A DNA stretch of 23,624 nucleotides, taken from IMG/VR virus record IMGVR_UViG_3300034200_000684, positions 1 through 23,624 of that record. One strand, written 5' to 3'. This DNA is from a virus. Shown in pieces: positions 12,777 through 20,494 of the stretch; position 1 is the first letter of the stretch, and every line of letters starts with the position of its first letter. Made by a program: the position numbers and the translations under genes. Under the pieces are notes generated by a model. It was not told where the DNA came from. It was given only the letters and a program-made list of their open reading frames with translations, and made no database searches.

Positions 12777-13235
12777 CTACACCCCGTAGGCAACAGAACT
12801 GACAGACGCCGTATACGCTGTGCTGAAAATCGACACAGAGCAATTCGCAGTATTTAGGCTGCCGTTGATGGCAAAGCCAGAAACGACGCTCACGGGGTTG
12901 ACGGCGACCCGAACGTCAACCAAATACCACGCCGTGCCGTCCTTCGCGACCGCACACGCTCTGTTACCGGCAGCCGTGTTCGTGACCGGGAAGAACTGAT
13001 TCATCGCCGCCAACGTGGCCGTCGAACCTTGCAGCGTCACGGTCTTTATGCTGCCAATCGACCATGCCCCGGTGAACGTGGCCATGCGAAAGACCTTGCG
13101 ATTCTGAGCCACCACCGGCATCTGCTCAAACACCAGCGGGCTCGCCGGGCGCGGGGCCGTCTCCACGGCTCGCACCGCATTGGCGATCCGCTCCGCAGAC
13201 TCATACGTGAATTGAACGGGCCGGGGATCGCTCAC
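12777..13235 (-). CDS. Putative tail structural protein
   Basis: A 152-residue protein starting at GTG (GTGA overlap with the upstream gene). The first 35 residues (FTYESAERIANAVRAVETAP) are a short helix; the rest is a run of beta strands (FRMATFTGAWSIGSIKTVTL; TAWYLVDVRVAVNPVSVV; SIFSTAYTASVSSVAYGV). The S-A-E-R-I-A-x-A-V-R-x-V-E opening is a pattern I associate with small proteins in similar tail clusters, but I cannot name a family. It is placed two genes after the tape measure, where distal-tail components usually are. Confidence 0.55.
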   Translation of the reverse strand: MSDPRPVQFTYESAERIANAVRAVETAPRPASPLVFEQMPVVAQNRKVFRMATFTGAWSIGSIKTVTLQGSTATLAAMNQFFPVTNTAAGNRACAVAKDGTAWYLVDVRVAVNPVSVVSGFAINGSLNTANCSVSIFSTAYTASVSSVAYGV

Positions 13236-14104
13236 GGGGTGGTTCCGAAGACAGCTTGCAGTGAAGCCTCTGGATTCACGCGACGAATCAAGATCTCTGG
13301 GTAGCCGGTGGGCGACGGCCCGCCGCTGCCGTCAAGCCCGATGGGGTTCGGGCTCGGCACCCATTCCGAGTTTTCAAAATCAAACACCATGGCTCTTCTT
13401 TTCTGCCCGCTCGCAATGAAGTTCCAGCCCACGTCGGGCAGTTGCAACGCCCATCCGCTCTGGCGATAGAGAAGCTCGGCCGTCGCACGATAGAACTTCA
13501 CGACGCCGCCGCCCCACTCTTCCATCTCTAGCGAGACGTTGACGCTGTTTACCTTGATCGTGCCAGCCTCGCAGCCGAAGTACGCCGCGTTGTTGACGTG
13601 ATTCATCACGCTAAACCATCCGGTCGGCCAACTGGCAAAGTTTTTCGTCACCTTCATCGACACCATCGACTCGTCGGTGGTCAGGCCAGGGAAGAAGTCA
13701 TAGGCGGAGTTGGTCAGCGGGTACGCGGTGCCGCCGTCGAAAAAGAACAGCGCAGGCACTTGTCCGCTGCGAGCCTCGGCACCCCACACCGCCGGGCGCG
13801 CTGTTGGAGACAACATGTCTTCTTCGGTCACTGCCCCGTACTCTGCGATCACCTCGATGTGGTACGGCGAGCCCTCAAAGCCCTCATTCATCGAGACTTT
13901 GCGGAGTTTGAAATCCCCGAATGACGGGTGCGCCGCTCCATACGCCGTGCCAGACGTGGCGGCCAGAACGGAACCCTCTGCGGTTGGATTGCCCACCGTC
14001 GTGTCATCGGACAACACGCACACCCAGCGGCGACGCGCAATCGGAAACTTCTTGATCTCCTGCTCAAACGTTCGGCCGAGCTCTTTGACGGAAACAATGC
14101 CCAT
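13232..14104 (-). CDS. Putative distal tail protein, next to tape measure
   Basis: A 290-residue protein. Residues about 80-190 have mixed beta content with acidic patches (EVIAEYGAVTEEDMLSPTAR; FFFDGGTAYPLTNSAYDFFP) and the C-terminal half is beta-rich (NVSLEMEEWGGGVVKFYRAT; MVFDFENSEWVPSPNP). It occupies the slot where siphophages encode Dit-type distal tail proteins, but I see no diagnostic motif. The ATG at 14104 lies three bases after the tape-measure stop. The protein is Pro/Gly-rich near the end (GPSPTGYPEI). Confidence 0.55.
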   Translation of the reverse strand: MGIVSVKELGRTFEQEIKKFPIARRRWVCVLSDDTTVGNPTAEGSVLAATSGTAYGAAHPSFGDFKLRKVSMNEGFEGSPYHIEVIAEYGAVTEEDMLSPTARPAVWGAEARSGQVPALFFFDGGTAYPLTNSAYDFFPGLTTDESMVSMKVTKNFASWPTGWFSVMNHVNNAAYFGCEAGTIKVNSVNVSLEMEEWGGGVVKFYRATAELLYRQSGWALQLPDVGWNFIASGQKRRAMVFDFENSEWVPSPNPIGLDGSGGPSPTGYPEILIRRVNPEASLQAVFGTTP

Positions 14105-14107
14105 GCG

Positions 14108-16876
14108 TCACCCCATGCGAGCCCCGCCGACAATCGCGACGGGAGAATTAAAGTAGTTGGCCGCCGCCTGCGTGATGCCAGCCGCGATCCGGTTGAGTTG
14201 TTTTGTTTGTAGGCGGGCTTCGATCAACGCCGGGTCTTGGGCCTGCTCAAATACGCTCTGCACCAGCGATTGCCCCTCGGCTGTGCGGAAGTCGGCGGTC
14301 TGCACTGCGGCGTTCGTCGGCCGCGAAAGTTCTTGGAACCGCCGCACGCGATCGGCCTGCTGTGCGGCAAACTGTGCGGTCTGAGCCAGAGCCGCGTTCG
14401 CCCCTGCGTAAGCGTTTTGGATGCCCGACAGGAACAGGTCGTTATTTCGAGCGATGAGTGATTGAAACTGCTGGGCGGGCGTGTTGCCTTGCTGAATCTG
14501 CCGCAACTGCTGCCGGTTGTTTTGCTCGCGGCCGTTGGCGATCTGCTGCTCGGCACGCTTTGCCTGGTTCAACTGGTTCAAGCGGTTCACGCCAGCGCGG
14601 GCGTCGGCAAGGTTGCCGTTCTTGCGGGCGGCCTCGACGGCCTCTCTCTCCTGGGCGATCTGGTCCTCAATCGCCTTGACGTTGAGGGCCGCCTCCTTCT
14701 TGCGCTCCTCCAGCCTCGCGGCGGCGTCGAGCTCGGCCCGCTGACGCTCGTCGAGTTGGCCCCGCAGGAAGCCCTCGACACGCTGGGCCGCCGCCTGCCG
14801 CTCGTTCGCCACGACCTGCTCTTGCTCGATCCGCTGCTGGAAGAACTCCTGCTGGCGGGCCACCTCAAGCTCAAAGGCTTCCCGGTTGAGGATGCCGTCC
14901 TTGACTAGCGCCTTCGCTGCCTCGATGCCAGCGGCGAGATCGGCCGCCGCCGCAGATCCCGCCGCACCAAACTCGTTGGCCTTCTCGATCGCCTGCTGCA
15001 CGGCATTGTCGGTCTCTTCAAACGCCTTCGCAAAGCCCTGGCCGAAGCCTTGCTCCAGAGCCTGCTGCTGCTCCTTGAGGTTGTCGCGGAGTTCCGTGAG
15101 TTGCCCGAGGCGGGCCTGGGCGTCAGCATCGGTCGCCTGCCGCACGACCTCAATCTTTCGCTCAACTGCCGCGAGGTCGTCTTGGAGTTTGCTGGAAGCG
15201 TCGCTGGTCTTGAGCAGGCTTTCGATCCGCTTGTCGTCGGCCGTGGCTTGCTGCGCGGCGGCGTCTGCGGCCTCTTGCCGTAGCGTCAGTTCCTTGGTGA
15301 GTTCGGCGTTCACGTTCTCCATGAAGCCGTCCATGATCTTGATCTGGTCGGCCGTCAGCCCGCCCTCGGCCGCCATCCGCTGGAAGGTGTCCAGCGTCTC
15401 CACGGACTGCCGCAGGAACTCCGAGCCGCCATCAGTGGCCGTGGTGAGGAACTGCTTCAGCCGCTCTTCGGTCGTCTCGAGGTTGGTGGCCACCTTGATC
15501 TCGGGCTGTTGGCTGGCCTCCACCTGCTCGCGGAACTTTTGGACGTAGGCCGTGGCGGCACCCTTGCCGCGCTCGGCCGCCGAGGTCTCGCCCTCGCCCA
15601 GGCCCACCGCATTGAGGCCCGCCTGGAAGGAGTTGGCCCCGGCTTCGAGGAACTCATTCTGATTCTTCGCCATCGCGGCCGAGGCTTCATTGGCGAGGTC
15701 GGCCCCGAACTGGGCGAGATCGTCCGACACCCACGCGCCAACCTCTTCGAGCAGTTTGCCGATGGCCAGCATGATGCCATTGCCGACCGTCTCAAAAAGA
15801 TTGAAGACCATCCGCAGCGATTCAGTCACTGCCGTGAAGGCGTTGGCAACGAACTGGAAAACGGCGCTGGCCTCGTCAATCGACGCCGTAAACCCGCTGA
15901 AGTTGCCCACGAACTGGTCAAACACGCCCGCGAAGATCTCAGCCCCTTGCAAGAGCACGTCCGTGATCGCGTTGGCAATCCCCGTGCCGCCTTCGCCCTG
16001 CGCACCGCTCCACTCCTCCACGAATCGCAGGAACTGGTTTGTCACGTCCGTGACCGCCGGAGCGAGGTTGCCGACCACCTGCCCGATGATGCCGTTGATG
16101 GTGGCACTCACCAGGTCAAAGGCATCGTTCATATCCGCCACGTTGTTGATCTGCGTCTCGCTGACGATGATGCCAAGCCGCTCGGCCCTCGCCCGAAGCT
16201 CTTCGATGCTGGCCGCCCCTTCGCGGAACAGCGGAGCCAGGGCCGCGCCCTGCTTGCCGAACACCTGCACGGCCACTGCCGCCCGCTCGGCCACCGTTGG
16301 CAACTGGGCAATGGCATCCCCGATCACGGAGAACTGCTGCTCAGGGGCAAGCATCCGCAACTCGGCCACGCTCAGGTTGATGCCACGCAGCGCCTTGTCC
16401 ATCGCATCGCCAGGCGTCGCCTTGCCAATGTTCACGGCCAACTTCTGGACCGCCACGCCGAAGGCTTCCGTGTCCACGCCCGCCATCTTTGCGGCGAGGG
16501 CATAGCCTTGGAGCGACTCCACGCCGATGCCCGTGCGGGCCGAGAGATCATTCAGCGAGTCGAGCGAGGAGCTGACGTTACCCGCCATCGTCAGCACGTT
16601 CTGAGCCGCGCTCGTAAACGCACTGCCGAGAGCCTGAAACGTGTCCACGAGCACGCGGCCGATCTCGATCGTGCTCAGGGTGCTCACGCCCTTGTTGAGC
16701 TTGTCGAGTTGCTGGGTGGTCTTATCGGCCTCGCCAGTGAACCGTTGCAGGCTCTTCTGGTTCTGATCGACGATCTTCTGGAGCAGTTGCAGTGCCTTGT
16801 CGGCGTCGGACAGCCCCTTGGTCATGCCAGAGGCGTTCGCCGTCATCTGCATGCCAACGCCGATTACTGTCGCCAT
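14108..16876 (-). CDS. Tail tape measure protein
   Basis: A 922-residue protein that sets tail length and is ejected with the DNA. The N-terminus (QMTANASGMTKGLSDADKAL, QKSLQRFTGEADKTTQQLDK) and the segment ARTGIGVESLQGYALAAKMA, followed by TPGDAMDKALRGINLSVAEL and VFGKQGAALAPLFREG, are typical of the tape-measure/minor-tail core domain. Two hydrophobic stretches follow (NGIIGQVVGNLAPAV; LFETVGNGIMLAIGKLLEEV). From about residue 540 to 820 the chain is Ala/Gln/Glu/Lys-rich and strongly coiled-coil (EQEQVVANERQAAAQR; RRQLNQLNQAKRAEQQI-like heptads). It starts three bases after the stop of the frameshifted chaperone, the standard gene order. The length would give a fairly long tail, using the usual rule of about 1.5 Angstrom per residue. 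Confidence 0.9.
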   Translation of the reverse strand: MATVIGVGMQMTANASGMTKGLSDADKALQLLQKIVDQNQKSLQRFTGEADKTTQQLDKLNKGVSTLSTIEIGRVLVDTFQALGSAFTSAAQNVLTMAGNVSSSLDSLNDLSARTGIGVESLQGYALAAKMAGVDTEAFGVAVQKLAVNIGKATPGDAMDKALRGINLSVAELRMLAPEQQFSVIGDAIAQLPTVAERAAVAVQVFGKQGAALAPLFREGAASIEELRARAERLGIIVSETQINNVADMNDAFDLVSATINGIIGQVVGNLAPAVTDVTNQFLRFVEEWSGAQGEGGTGIANAITDVLLQGAEIFAGVFDQFVGNFSGFTASIDEASAVFQFVANAFTAVTESLRMVFNLFETVGNGIMLAIGKLLEEVGAWVSDDLAQFGADLANEASAAMAKNQNEFLEAGANSFQAGLNAVGLGEGETSAAERGKGAATAYVQKFREQVEASQQPEIKVATNLETTEERLKQFLTTATDGGSEFLRQSVETLDTFQRMAAEGGLTADQIKIMDGFMENVNAELTKELTLRQEAADAAAQQATADDKRIESLLKTSDASSKLQDDLAAVERKIEVVRQATDADAQARLGQLTELRDNLKEQQQALEQGFGQGFAKAFEETDNAVQQAIEKANEFGAAGSAAAADLAAGIEAAKALVKDGILNREAFELEVARQQEFFQQRIEQEQVVANERQAAAQRVEGFLRGQLDERQRAELDAAARLEERKKEAALNVKAIEDQIAQEREAVEAARKNGNLADARAGVNRLNQLNQAKRAEQQIANGREQNNRQQLRQIQQGNTPAQQFQSLIARNNDLFLSGIQNAYAGANAALAQTAQFAAQQADRVRRFQELSRPTNAAVQTADFRTAEGQSLVQSVFEQAQDPALIEARLQTKQLNRIAAGITQAAANYFNSPVAIVGGARMG

Positions 16877-16879
16877 TGC

Positions 16880-17532
16880 TCACCCGCTGTTGAAAATCTG
16901 CTGCAACTGCTTGATCTGATCCACCATCTGCTGCTGATGCTGCGGTGGTTTTTCGATTGGCACGAAGTCTTCCGCACGCGGTGCCTTGCCCCTGGCGGAA
17001 TACGGGGCGAGCACCGCGCTCGCCAGCAATCCCGTTTCCCGCCACGAATCCGGCAACGCCTCGAAATACCTCGTGTAAGCCAACCACTCCGCGAACTCGA
17101 CGGCCGACATGCGCCGCTCGAGCTCGCCCACCGTCATCTTCAAATGACCCGCCAAACGAAACAGAAACCTGCGCGTCGGGCGGATGCTTAGTTTTTTGCC
17201 AGTTCCTCCACGTCCTTGTCCGTGATCGCGTTGTGGGCGGCGGCCTTGTCGAACAACCGGCTCACCACCTTCGCGCTCTTCGCCGCCAGCTTCTCGATCT
17301 GCTCGTCGTTGAACAGCCGCTGGCCAGCCTGGTCGCAAAGGCAGCGGGCCAGGAACTTGGCGCGGAAGTTGTCCACGCCAACTTCCTTCTTCCCGACCCA
17401 TTCCTTCTGGTAGGCGTCGAGCTCGCCCACAGTCATCACGCGGATGTAGACCTCGCCGCCCCACTCCTTCACGTTCACCTTGAGAAGGCCAAGGTCGTCC
17501 GCTGCCAGGATCTGTTCTGCCGTCAGTGCCAT
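16880..17532 (-). CDS. Tail assembly chaperone, frameshifted long form (gpGT-like)
   Basis: After the 114 codons of the short form the ribosome can slip one base back at A AAA AAC and continue as CTA-AGC-ATC, adding 103 residues for a fusion of about 217. The added part starts LSIRPTRRFLFRLAGHLKMT, continues VGELERRMSAVEFAEWLAYT and ends in a Gln-rich helix (QHQQQMVDQIKQLQQIFNSG). The stop at 16880 is just before the tape measure ATG. The added frame has no convincing independent start: its open frame extends upstream only as Arg/Gly-rich antisense-like sequence. Matching layout to lambda G/GT (gene order, size, end position) makes this a strong inference although the frameshift itself is not observed. 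A weak downstream stem (CCGCC/GGCGG) might stimulate it. Confidence 0.75.
17188..17532 (-). CDS. Tail assembly chaperone, short form (gpG-like)
   Basis: A 114-residue protein beginning MALTAEQILAADDLGLLKVN. The pattern of an N-terminal helix, VKEWGGEVYIRVMTVGELDA, and then a helical body (RAKFLARCLCDQAGQRLFND) ending DVEELAKN is typical of phage tail assembly chaperones and XkdN-like proteins. It lies directly upstream of the tape measure gene region. GAGG sits about 9 bases before the ATG at 17532. The last three codons GCA AAA AAC hold a slippery heptamer, so part of the ribosomes should continue into the longer form. It is expected to bind the tape measure and recruit tail tube subunits. 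Confidence 0.8.
   Translation of the reverse strand: MALTAEQILAADDLGLLKVNVKEWGGEVYIRVMTVGELDAYQKEWVGKKEVGVDNFRAKFLARCLCDQAGQRLFNDEQIEKLAAKSAKVVSRLFDKAAAHNAITDKDVEELAKN
17191..17197 (-). promoter_or_regulatory. Programmed -1 frameshift slippery site A AAA AAC
   Basis: Read in the frame of the short chaperone the codons are GCA AAA AAC TAA, so the heptamer A AAA AAC is in the exact X XXY YYZ register and immediately precedes the stop. The -1 frame is open for 103 codons after it. This is among the most efficient bacterial slippery sequences. Confidence 0.8.
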
Positions 17533-17542
17533 GCGTGTGTCC

Positions 17543-17863
17543 TCATTCAGGCGTGATTCTGAACGTCACCGCGTACCGTGCGATGTCGTTGACCCGGCCC
17601 GAGAGTTGCACCCGCTCGCAGATCGCCTTGGTGGAGAAGGTGAGCCCACCACCAGAGATGGCGAGCGTGGCCTTCCTGCCGTACTGGGCCTGCGAGACGT
17701 TGGCACTGCTCAGGCACACAATCTCTATAGTGCCTGCGTCAAGCGCCCAAGTGCTGCCACGCGCGAGCGGCAGGCCGCCGCCCGCGTTGATCTTGATCTC
17801 CACGACCTCGCCAAAGCTCGCGGAGTTCCACGAAGCCGTAACGCCCGCGCACTGTGTTGCCAT
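17543..17863 (-). CDS. Putative tail protein, tube-type
   Basis: A 106-residue beta-rich protein (MATQCAGVTASWNSASFGEV; VEIKINAGGGLPLARGSTWA; ARYAVTFRITPE at the end). It has a very good ribosome binding site (GGAGG six bases before the ATG at 17863). It lies between a tail-tube candidate and the tail assembly chaperone, where many phages encode one or two tube or tube-related proteins. The C-terminal strand ending VTFRI is similar in style to the next gene upstream (VTFKVARY), so the two may be related tube proteins, but the identity is too short to prove it. Confidence 0.6.
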   Translation of the reverse strand: MATQCAGVTASWNSASFGEVVEIKINAGGGLPLARGSTWALDAGTIEIVCLSSANVSQAQYGRKATLAISGGGLTFSTKAICERVQLSGRVNDIARYAVTFRITPE

Positions 17864-17881
17864 GACGGGCCTCCGTCAGGC

Positions 17882-18265
17882 TTAGTAGCGGGCAACCTTG
17901 AAGGTCACCTGGCCCCGCACGGCGTCGTTCGTGGCGAACGTCAGCGTGGACGAAGAGACGGTCGCGGCGGCACTGATCGCCGCTGAACCGCCGACCGTCA
18001 GCACCAGCGTGCCGGTCGAAGCGTCCTTGATGATGTTCGTGCCGAGGTAATCGACCACGACCTCGCGGCCGGTGTCGGTCGCCGAGCCCTGGAGCGGGCG
18101 CTGGATGGTGCGGACGCTGTTGCCGGTGGTCAGGCCGAGGTGCGACACGTCAATGGTGTCGTCGGCGGCCGGGTCCGTGTTGCTGACGACGATGTTCGTG
18201 ACGGTGAACGCGTTACCAGCGAACGAAAACGTGGTGCCCGTTCCATCATGCGGCGTTGCTGACAT
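17882..18265 (-). CDS. Putative major tail (tube) protein
   Basis: A 127-residue protein rich in Thr, Ala, Gly and Val with predicted beta strands throughout. The stretch GNAFTVTNIVVSNTDPAADD, then TIDVSHLGLTTGNSVRTIQR and the closing TLTFATNDAVRGQVTFKVAR, is the kind seen in compact tail tube proteins. The D-x-T-I-D-x-S-H-L motif with a following Gly/Thr loop is common there. Placed between the tail terminator and the chaperone pair, this is the expected position for the tube gene. AGGAGA lies about 10 bases before the ATG at 18265. Which of this and the next gene is the main tube subunit cannot be settled here. Confidence 0.65.
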   Translation of the reverse strand: MSATPHDGTGTTFSFAGNAFTVTNIVVSNTDPAADDTIDVSHLGLTTGNSVRTIQRPLQGSATDTGREVVVDYLGTNIIKDASTGTLVLTVGGSAAISAAATVSSSTLTFATNDAVRGQVTFKVARY

Positions 18266-18268
18266 CTG

Positions 18269-18679
18269 CTAAGTCTCCTGCCAGAGGACGTTGAAGGTCT
18301 GAGTTACTTGGTACACCGGCGGAAGGTCGCCGCCTGCCAGCTGCACGAAGTCGTCGGATTCCTGCTCCAGCGACACATGCTTCACTTCTGTATTGTTCAG
18401 AGTGCCCCCGTAGCCATCCAGAACCAGACGCACGCGGTCGGCCAGTTCCCGCACGTCCTCGTAGGTGGTGGCGAAAGACTGCATTTCTACGCTTACGTTT
18501 GGCACGCCCATCGGCCCGGCCAGCGTGTGCTCCCGGCTGATGCCCGAGCGACGCCAGATAACAAACGGCAATGCCGCCGTCTTCGGGGCCAGGAGCGGGA
18601 AGACGCGGCTGCCCACGATGGACGACGTGACGGTGTTCGTCACGAGAACGCTGCGGAGAACGGCTTCGGGGGATTTCAT
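18269..18679 (-). CDS. DUF3168-type tail terminator / completion protein
   Basis: A 136-residue protein that in this family caps the tail tube at the head side. Typical features are seen: an N-terminal helix MKSPEAVLRSVLVTNTVTSS, then IVGSRVFPLLAPKTAALPFV with the P-F-V-I-W-R strand, later VEMQSFATTYEDVRELADRV-type strand-helix and a YQVTQTFNVLW C-terminal strand. This order matches DUF3168. It starts as ATGA inside the gp10-type gene stop and ends three bases before the tail tube gene start region. The assignment is by pattern memory and gene order. Confidence 0.75.
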   Translation of the reverse strand: MKSPEAVLRSVLVTNTVTSSIVGSRVFPLLAPKTAALPFVIWRRSGISREHTLAGPMGVPNVSVEMQSFATTYEDVRELADRVRLVLDGYGGTLNNTEVKHVSLEQESDDFVQLAGGDLPPVYQVTQTFNVLWQET

Positions 18680-19374
18680 GTGATGAGCCCTCTTGCTACG
18701 CGGCCCTTGACCTCGTTCAGTGCCTTCTCAAGCCTGGTGGCCAGTTCCTGCTGGAGCAGGCTTCGCATCGCTGGCTGGGCCTGGTTGAAGGCTGTCTTCA
18801 CCGGCGGCACGCCTGTGCGTCCACCGACCGGCATCTTTCCGAGCTTCACGACCTCACCATCGGCGGCCCGCTTGAAGAACGCCTTTGGATACTTGGGGTT
18901 CGTCTGCACCTTCAGCCTGGAGCGATAGCGGGCGGCGTAGCGGTCGCCTGCCGCACTGAAGAGGTTCTTTGGCGGCTTGCCGAGTTTTCGCGGCCGGGCG
19001 ATGGTGAACTGCCCGCGCTGCTTGAAGCTCGACGCCACCGGCCCCTTGGTCTTTCGCTCTTTGGTGCCGAACTCCAGAAAGCCCTGGTGGTATCCCTTAC
19101 TGCCACCGCCAATCTCGTAGCCGACGAGGCCCACGGCGTTGCCGTTTTTGGCGTACACCTTGATCTTCGTTTTGATGCTTTTCCGCAGGTTGCCGGTCGG
19201 CCCCTTCGGCGTGCTCTTACGCAGGGCGGCCTGCCCAGGTGCCATCGCCTTGCGAAGAGCGGCACCGAGGTGCTTAGCGGCGATGTTCTTCGGCAACGTC
19301 TTGAACTGCTCGCGGAGCTCCGTGAGTTCTGGAAACTCCATGCCGAGTTCAAGCGAGCCGCTGGCCTGTGCCAT
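18676..19374 (-). CDS. HK97 gp10-like tail/neck protein
   Basis: A 232-residue protein. The segment ELTELREQFKTLPKNIAAKH, then LRKAMAPGQAALRKSTPKGP, then TGNLRKSIKTKIKVYAKNGN and VGLVGYEIGGGSKGYHQGFL with EFGT, is the standard HK97_gp10 layout: a helix, P-x-x-T-G-x-L-R-x-S-I, strand, then H-x-x-F-L-E-F-G-T. The second half is basic and unusually long compared with the usual 120-150 residues (PVASSFKQRG; GDRYAARYRSRLKVQTNPKY), so this copy has a C-terminal extension. Start ATG at 19374 follows the upstream TAA directly and has AGGAG nine bases upstream. Confidence 0.82.
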   Translation of the reverse strand: MAQASGSLELGMEFPELTELREQFKTLPKNIAAKHLGAALRKAMAPGQAALRKSTPKGPTGNLRKSIKTKIKVYAKNGNAVGLVGYEIGGGSKGYHQGFLEFGTKERKTKGPVASSFKQRGQFTIARPRKLGKPPKNLFSAAGDRYAARYRSRLKVQTNPKYPKAFFKRAADGEVVKLGKMPVGGRTGVPPVKTAFNQAQPAMRSLLQQELATRLEKALNEVKGRVARGLIT

Positions 19375-19692
19375 TTACTGCTGCTCCTGGCAAATGGCCT
19401 CGTGCTCGCTGCGGTTGCCGTGCTCGAGCAGGCTGACGATCTCCAGCGTGCGGCCACGCCATGCGAACCGCATCTGCTGGGTGAGGCCCGGCAGATACCG
19501 CAGCCGCAGGCGGTGAGTGACGCTCGTTTCCTGCTGCCCGGCAATCAACGCTTCGCGAGCACTCACGCCTTCCACGCTCGCCCACACGGCCGAGGAATCG
19601 CTCCACGCCAGCACCGTCTCGCCCAGGGCATTGGTCGTGCCGCTGGCGATCTGCACGGTAACGCGCTCGCGGAGCTTGCCGGGGTCGATCAT
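19375..19692 (-). CDS. Phage head closure protein (head-tail joining family)
   Basis: A 105-residue protein. MIDPGKLRERVTVQIASGTT, then NALGETVLAWSDSSAVWASV and THRLRLRYLPGLTQQMRFAW match the Phage_H_T_join/gp16-type family: G-x-L-R-x-R-V, W-x-S-x-x-x-W-A-x-V, then a R-x-R-Y-x-x strand before R-F-x-W-x-G-R-x-L-E-I. It is expected to close the head after packaging and connect to the tail. I chose the ATG at 19692 because it overlaps the upstream stop as ATGA; an in-frame ATG five codons earlier at 19707 lacks a ribosome binding site. Confidence 0.82.
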   Translation of the reverse strand: MIDPGKLRERVTVQIASGTTNALGETVLAWSDSSAVWASVEGVSAREALIAGQQETSVTHRLRLRYLPGLTQQMRFAWRGRTLEIVSLLEHGNRSEHEAICQEQQ

Positions 19693-20297
19693 CGGTAGGA
19701 GCCCCATCGCTGCGAGTCGAGAAGCGACTTCACGCCGAACGGGATTTCATCGCCGCCCATGGAGTCGGCCGCCATGCGACGCTCGAACCACAGGCCCACG
19801 AGCATCAGGATCGCGTGGCGGATCGCAGCAGGCACGTCGGTGCCGCTCGCCCCGTAGCCAGCCCACCACGTCACGGCATGCGCACCGGCGTCGATCCGGT
19901 GCGGCGGCCAGGTGCCCGCATAGATCGGCAGCACGGTGCCCGGCGTCGATTGGCGGTCCACGCGGAACTGCTCGACGGCGTAGGTGCCGGTTGTGCCGTT
20001 GTCAGTCGTGAAGGTGAGCGACACAGCCGTGGCCGTGCCAGCGACTGCCATCGGCGGCCGGGGCAACTCAATCGCCTCGATGCCCGACGTGGGGAATCGG
20101 TCGAAACGCATCACCCACTGCGTGTAGACCAGCGTGCGATCCAGGTACTGCTCGCACCACTCGCGGGCCGCCGTGATGAGCGAGGCCACATAGGCGTCGT
20201 CTGCGTTGCCGTCGATGCGGCAATGGGCCTTCGCCTCGGAGAGCGTCACGGGCTCCACGGCGGGGGGCGTCTGGCGGCTGAGGCTGCGGTACTTCAC
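19689..20297 (-). CDS. Head-tail connector protein (gp6-like)
   Basis: A 202-residue protein. The N-terminus PPAVEPVTLSEAKAHCRIDG, followed by NADDAYVASLITAAREWCEQ and LDRTLVYTQWVMRFDRFPTS, is the hallmark of the HK97 gp6/Phage_connect family: V-T-L-x-E-A-K-x-H-x-R, D-D-x-Y-I-x-x-L-I-x-A-A-R, then a beta domain. The C-terminal helix (AAIRHAILMLVGLWFERRMA) and the closing S-L-L-D-S-x-R are also typical. The start is a GTG that overlaps the upstream stop as GTGA. It forms the ring under the portal. Confidence 0.88.
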   Translation of the reverse strand: MKYRSLSRQTPPAVEPVTLSEAKAHCRIDGNADDAYVASLITAAREWCEQYLDRTLVYTQWVMRFDRFPTSGIEAIELPRPPMAVAGTATAVSLTFTTDNGTTGTYAVEQFRVDRQSTPGTVLPIYAGTWPPHRIDAGAHAVTWWAGYGASGTDVPAAIRHAILMLVGLWFERRMAADSMGGDEIPFGVKSLLDSQRWGSYR

Positions 20298-20494
20298 TTC
20301 TTGCGTCTCCGCTTGGGCGTGGCGTCGGCCGTCTCCACGTCGTGCTCGACGGCGGCCGTCTCGATCAACTCCTGCTGCCGGTCCTCCACCGCGAACCGCT
20401 TGGCGATCAGTTCCGCCGCCAGCCCGCCGGGGATCTCCACGACCTGGCCTGGGCGGTAGGAGCGGAACGATCGCAGCATCCTTAGTTTCTTCAT
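20294..20494 (-). CDS. Small hypothetical head-region protein
   Basis: A 66-residue protein, MKKLRMLRSFRSYRPGQVVE at its start, then IPGGLAAELIAKRFAVED and a basic tail ending KRRRKK. The R-P-G-Q-V-x-E-I-P-x-x-x-A-x-x-L-I segment resembles small proteins often encoded beside capsid genes, with a Y-R-P-G-Q turn and an amphipathic helix. Function unknown; a connector or decoration accessory is possible. The ATG at 20494 forms ATGA with the glycosyltransferase stop and has GGAG 9 bases upstream; a start five codons earlier at 20509 is less likely. Confidence 0.65.
   Translation of the reverse strand: MKKLRMLRSFRSYRPGQVVEIPGGLAAELIAKRFAVEDRQQELIETAAVEHDVETADATPKRRRKK

Noticed and set aside
15509-17191. 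560-residue plus-strand open frame opposite the tape measure gene
   Set aside because: Antisense to a clear tape measure protein; Arg/His/Leu-rich composition and no ribosome binding site show it is a GC-driven shadow frame.
17188-17464. Separate gene in the -1 frame upstream of the slippery site
   Set aside because: The part above the slippery site is Arg/Gly-rich and overlaps the short chaperone; only the part after the slip looks like protein.
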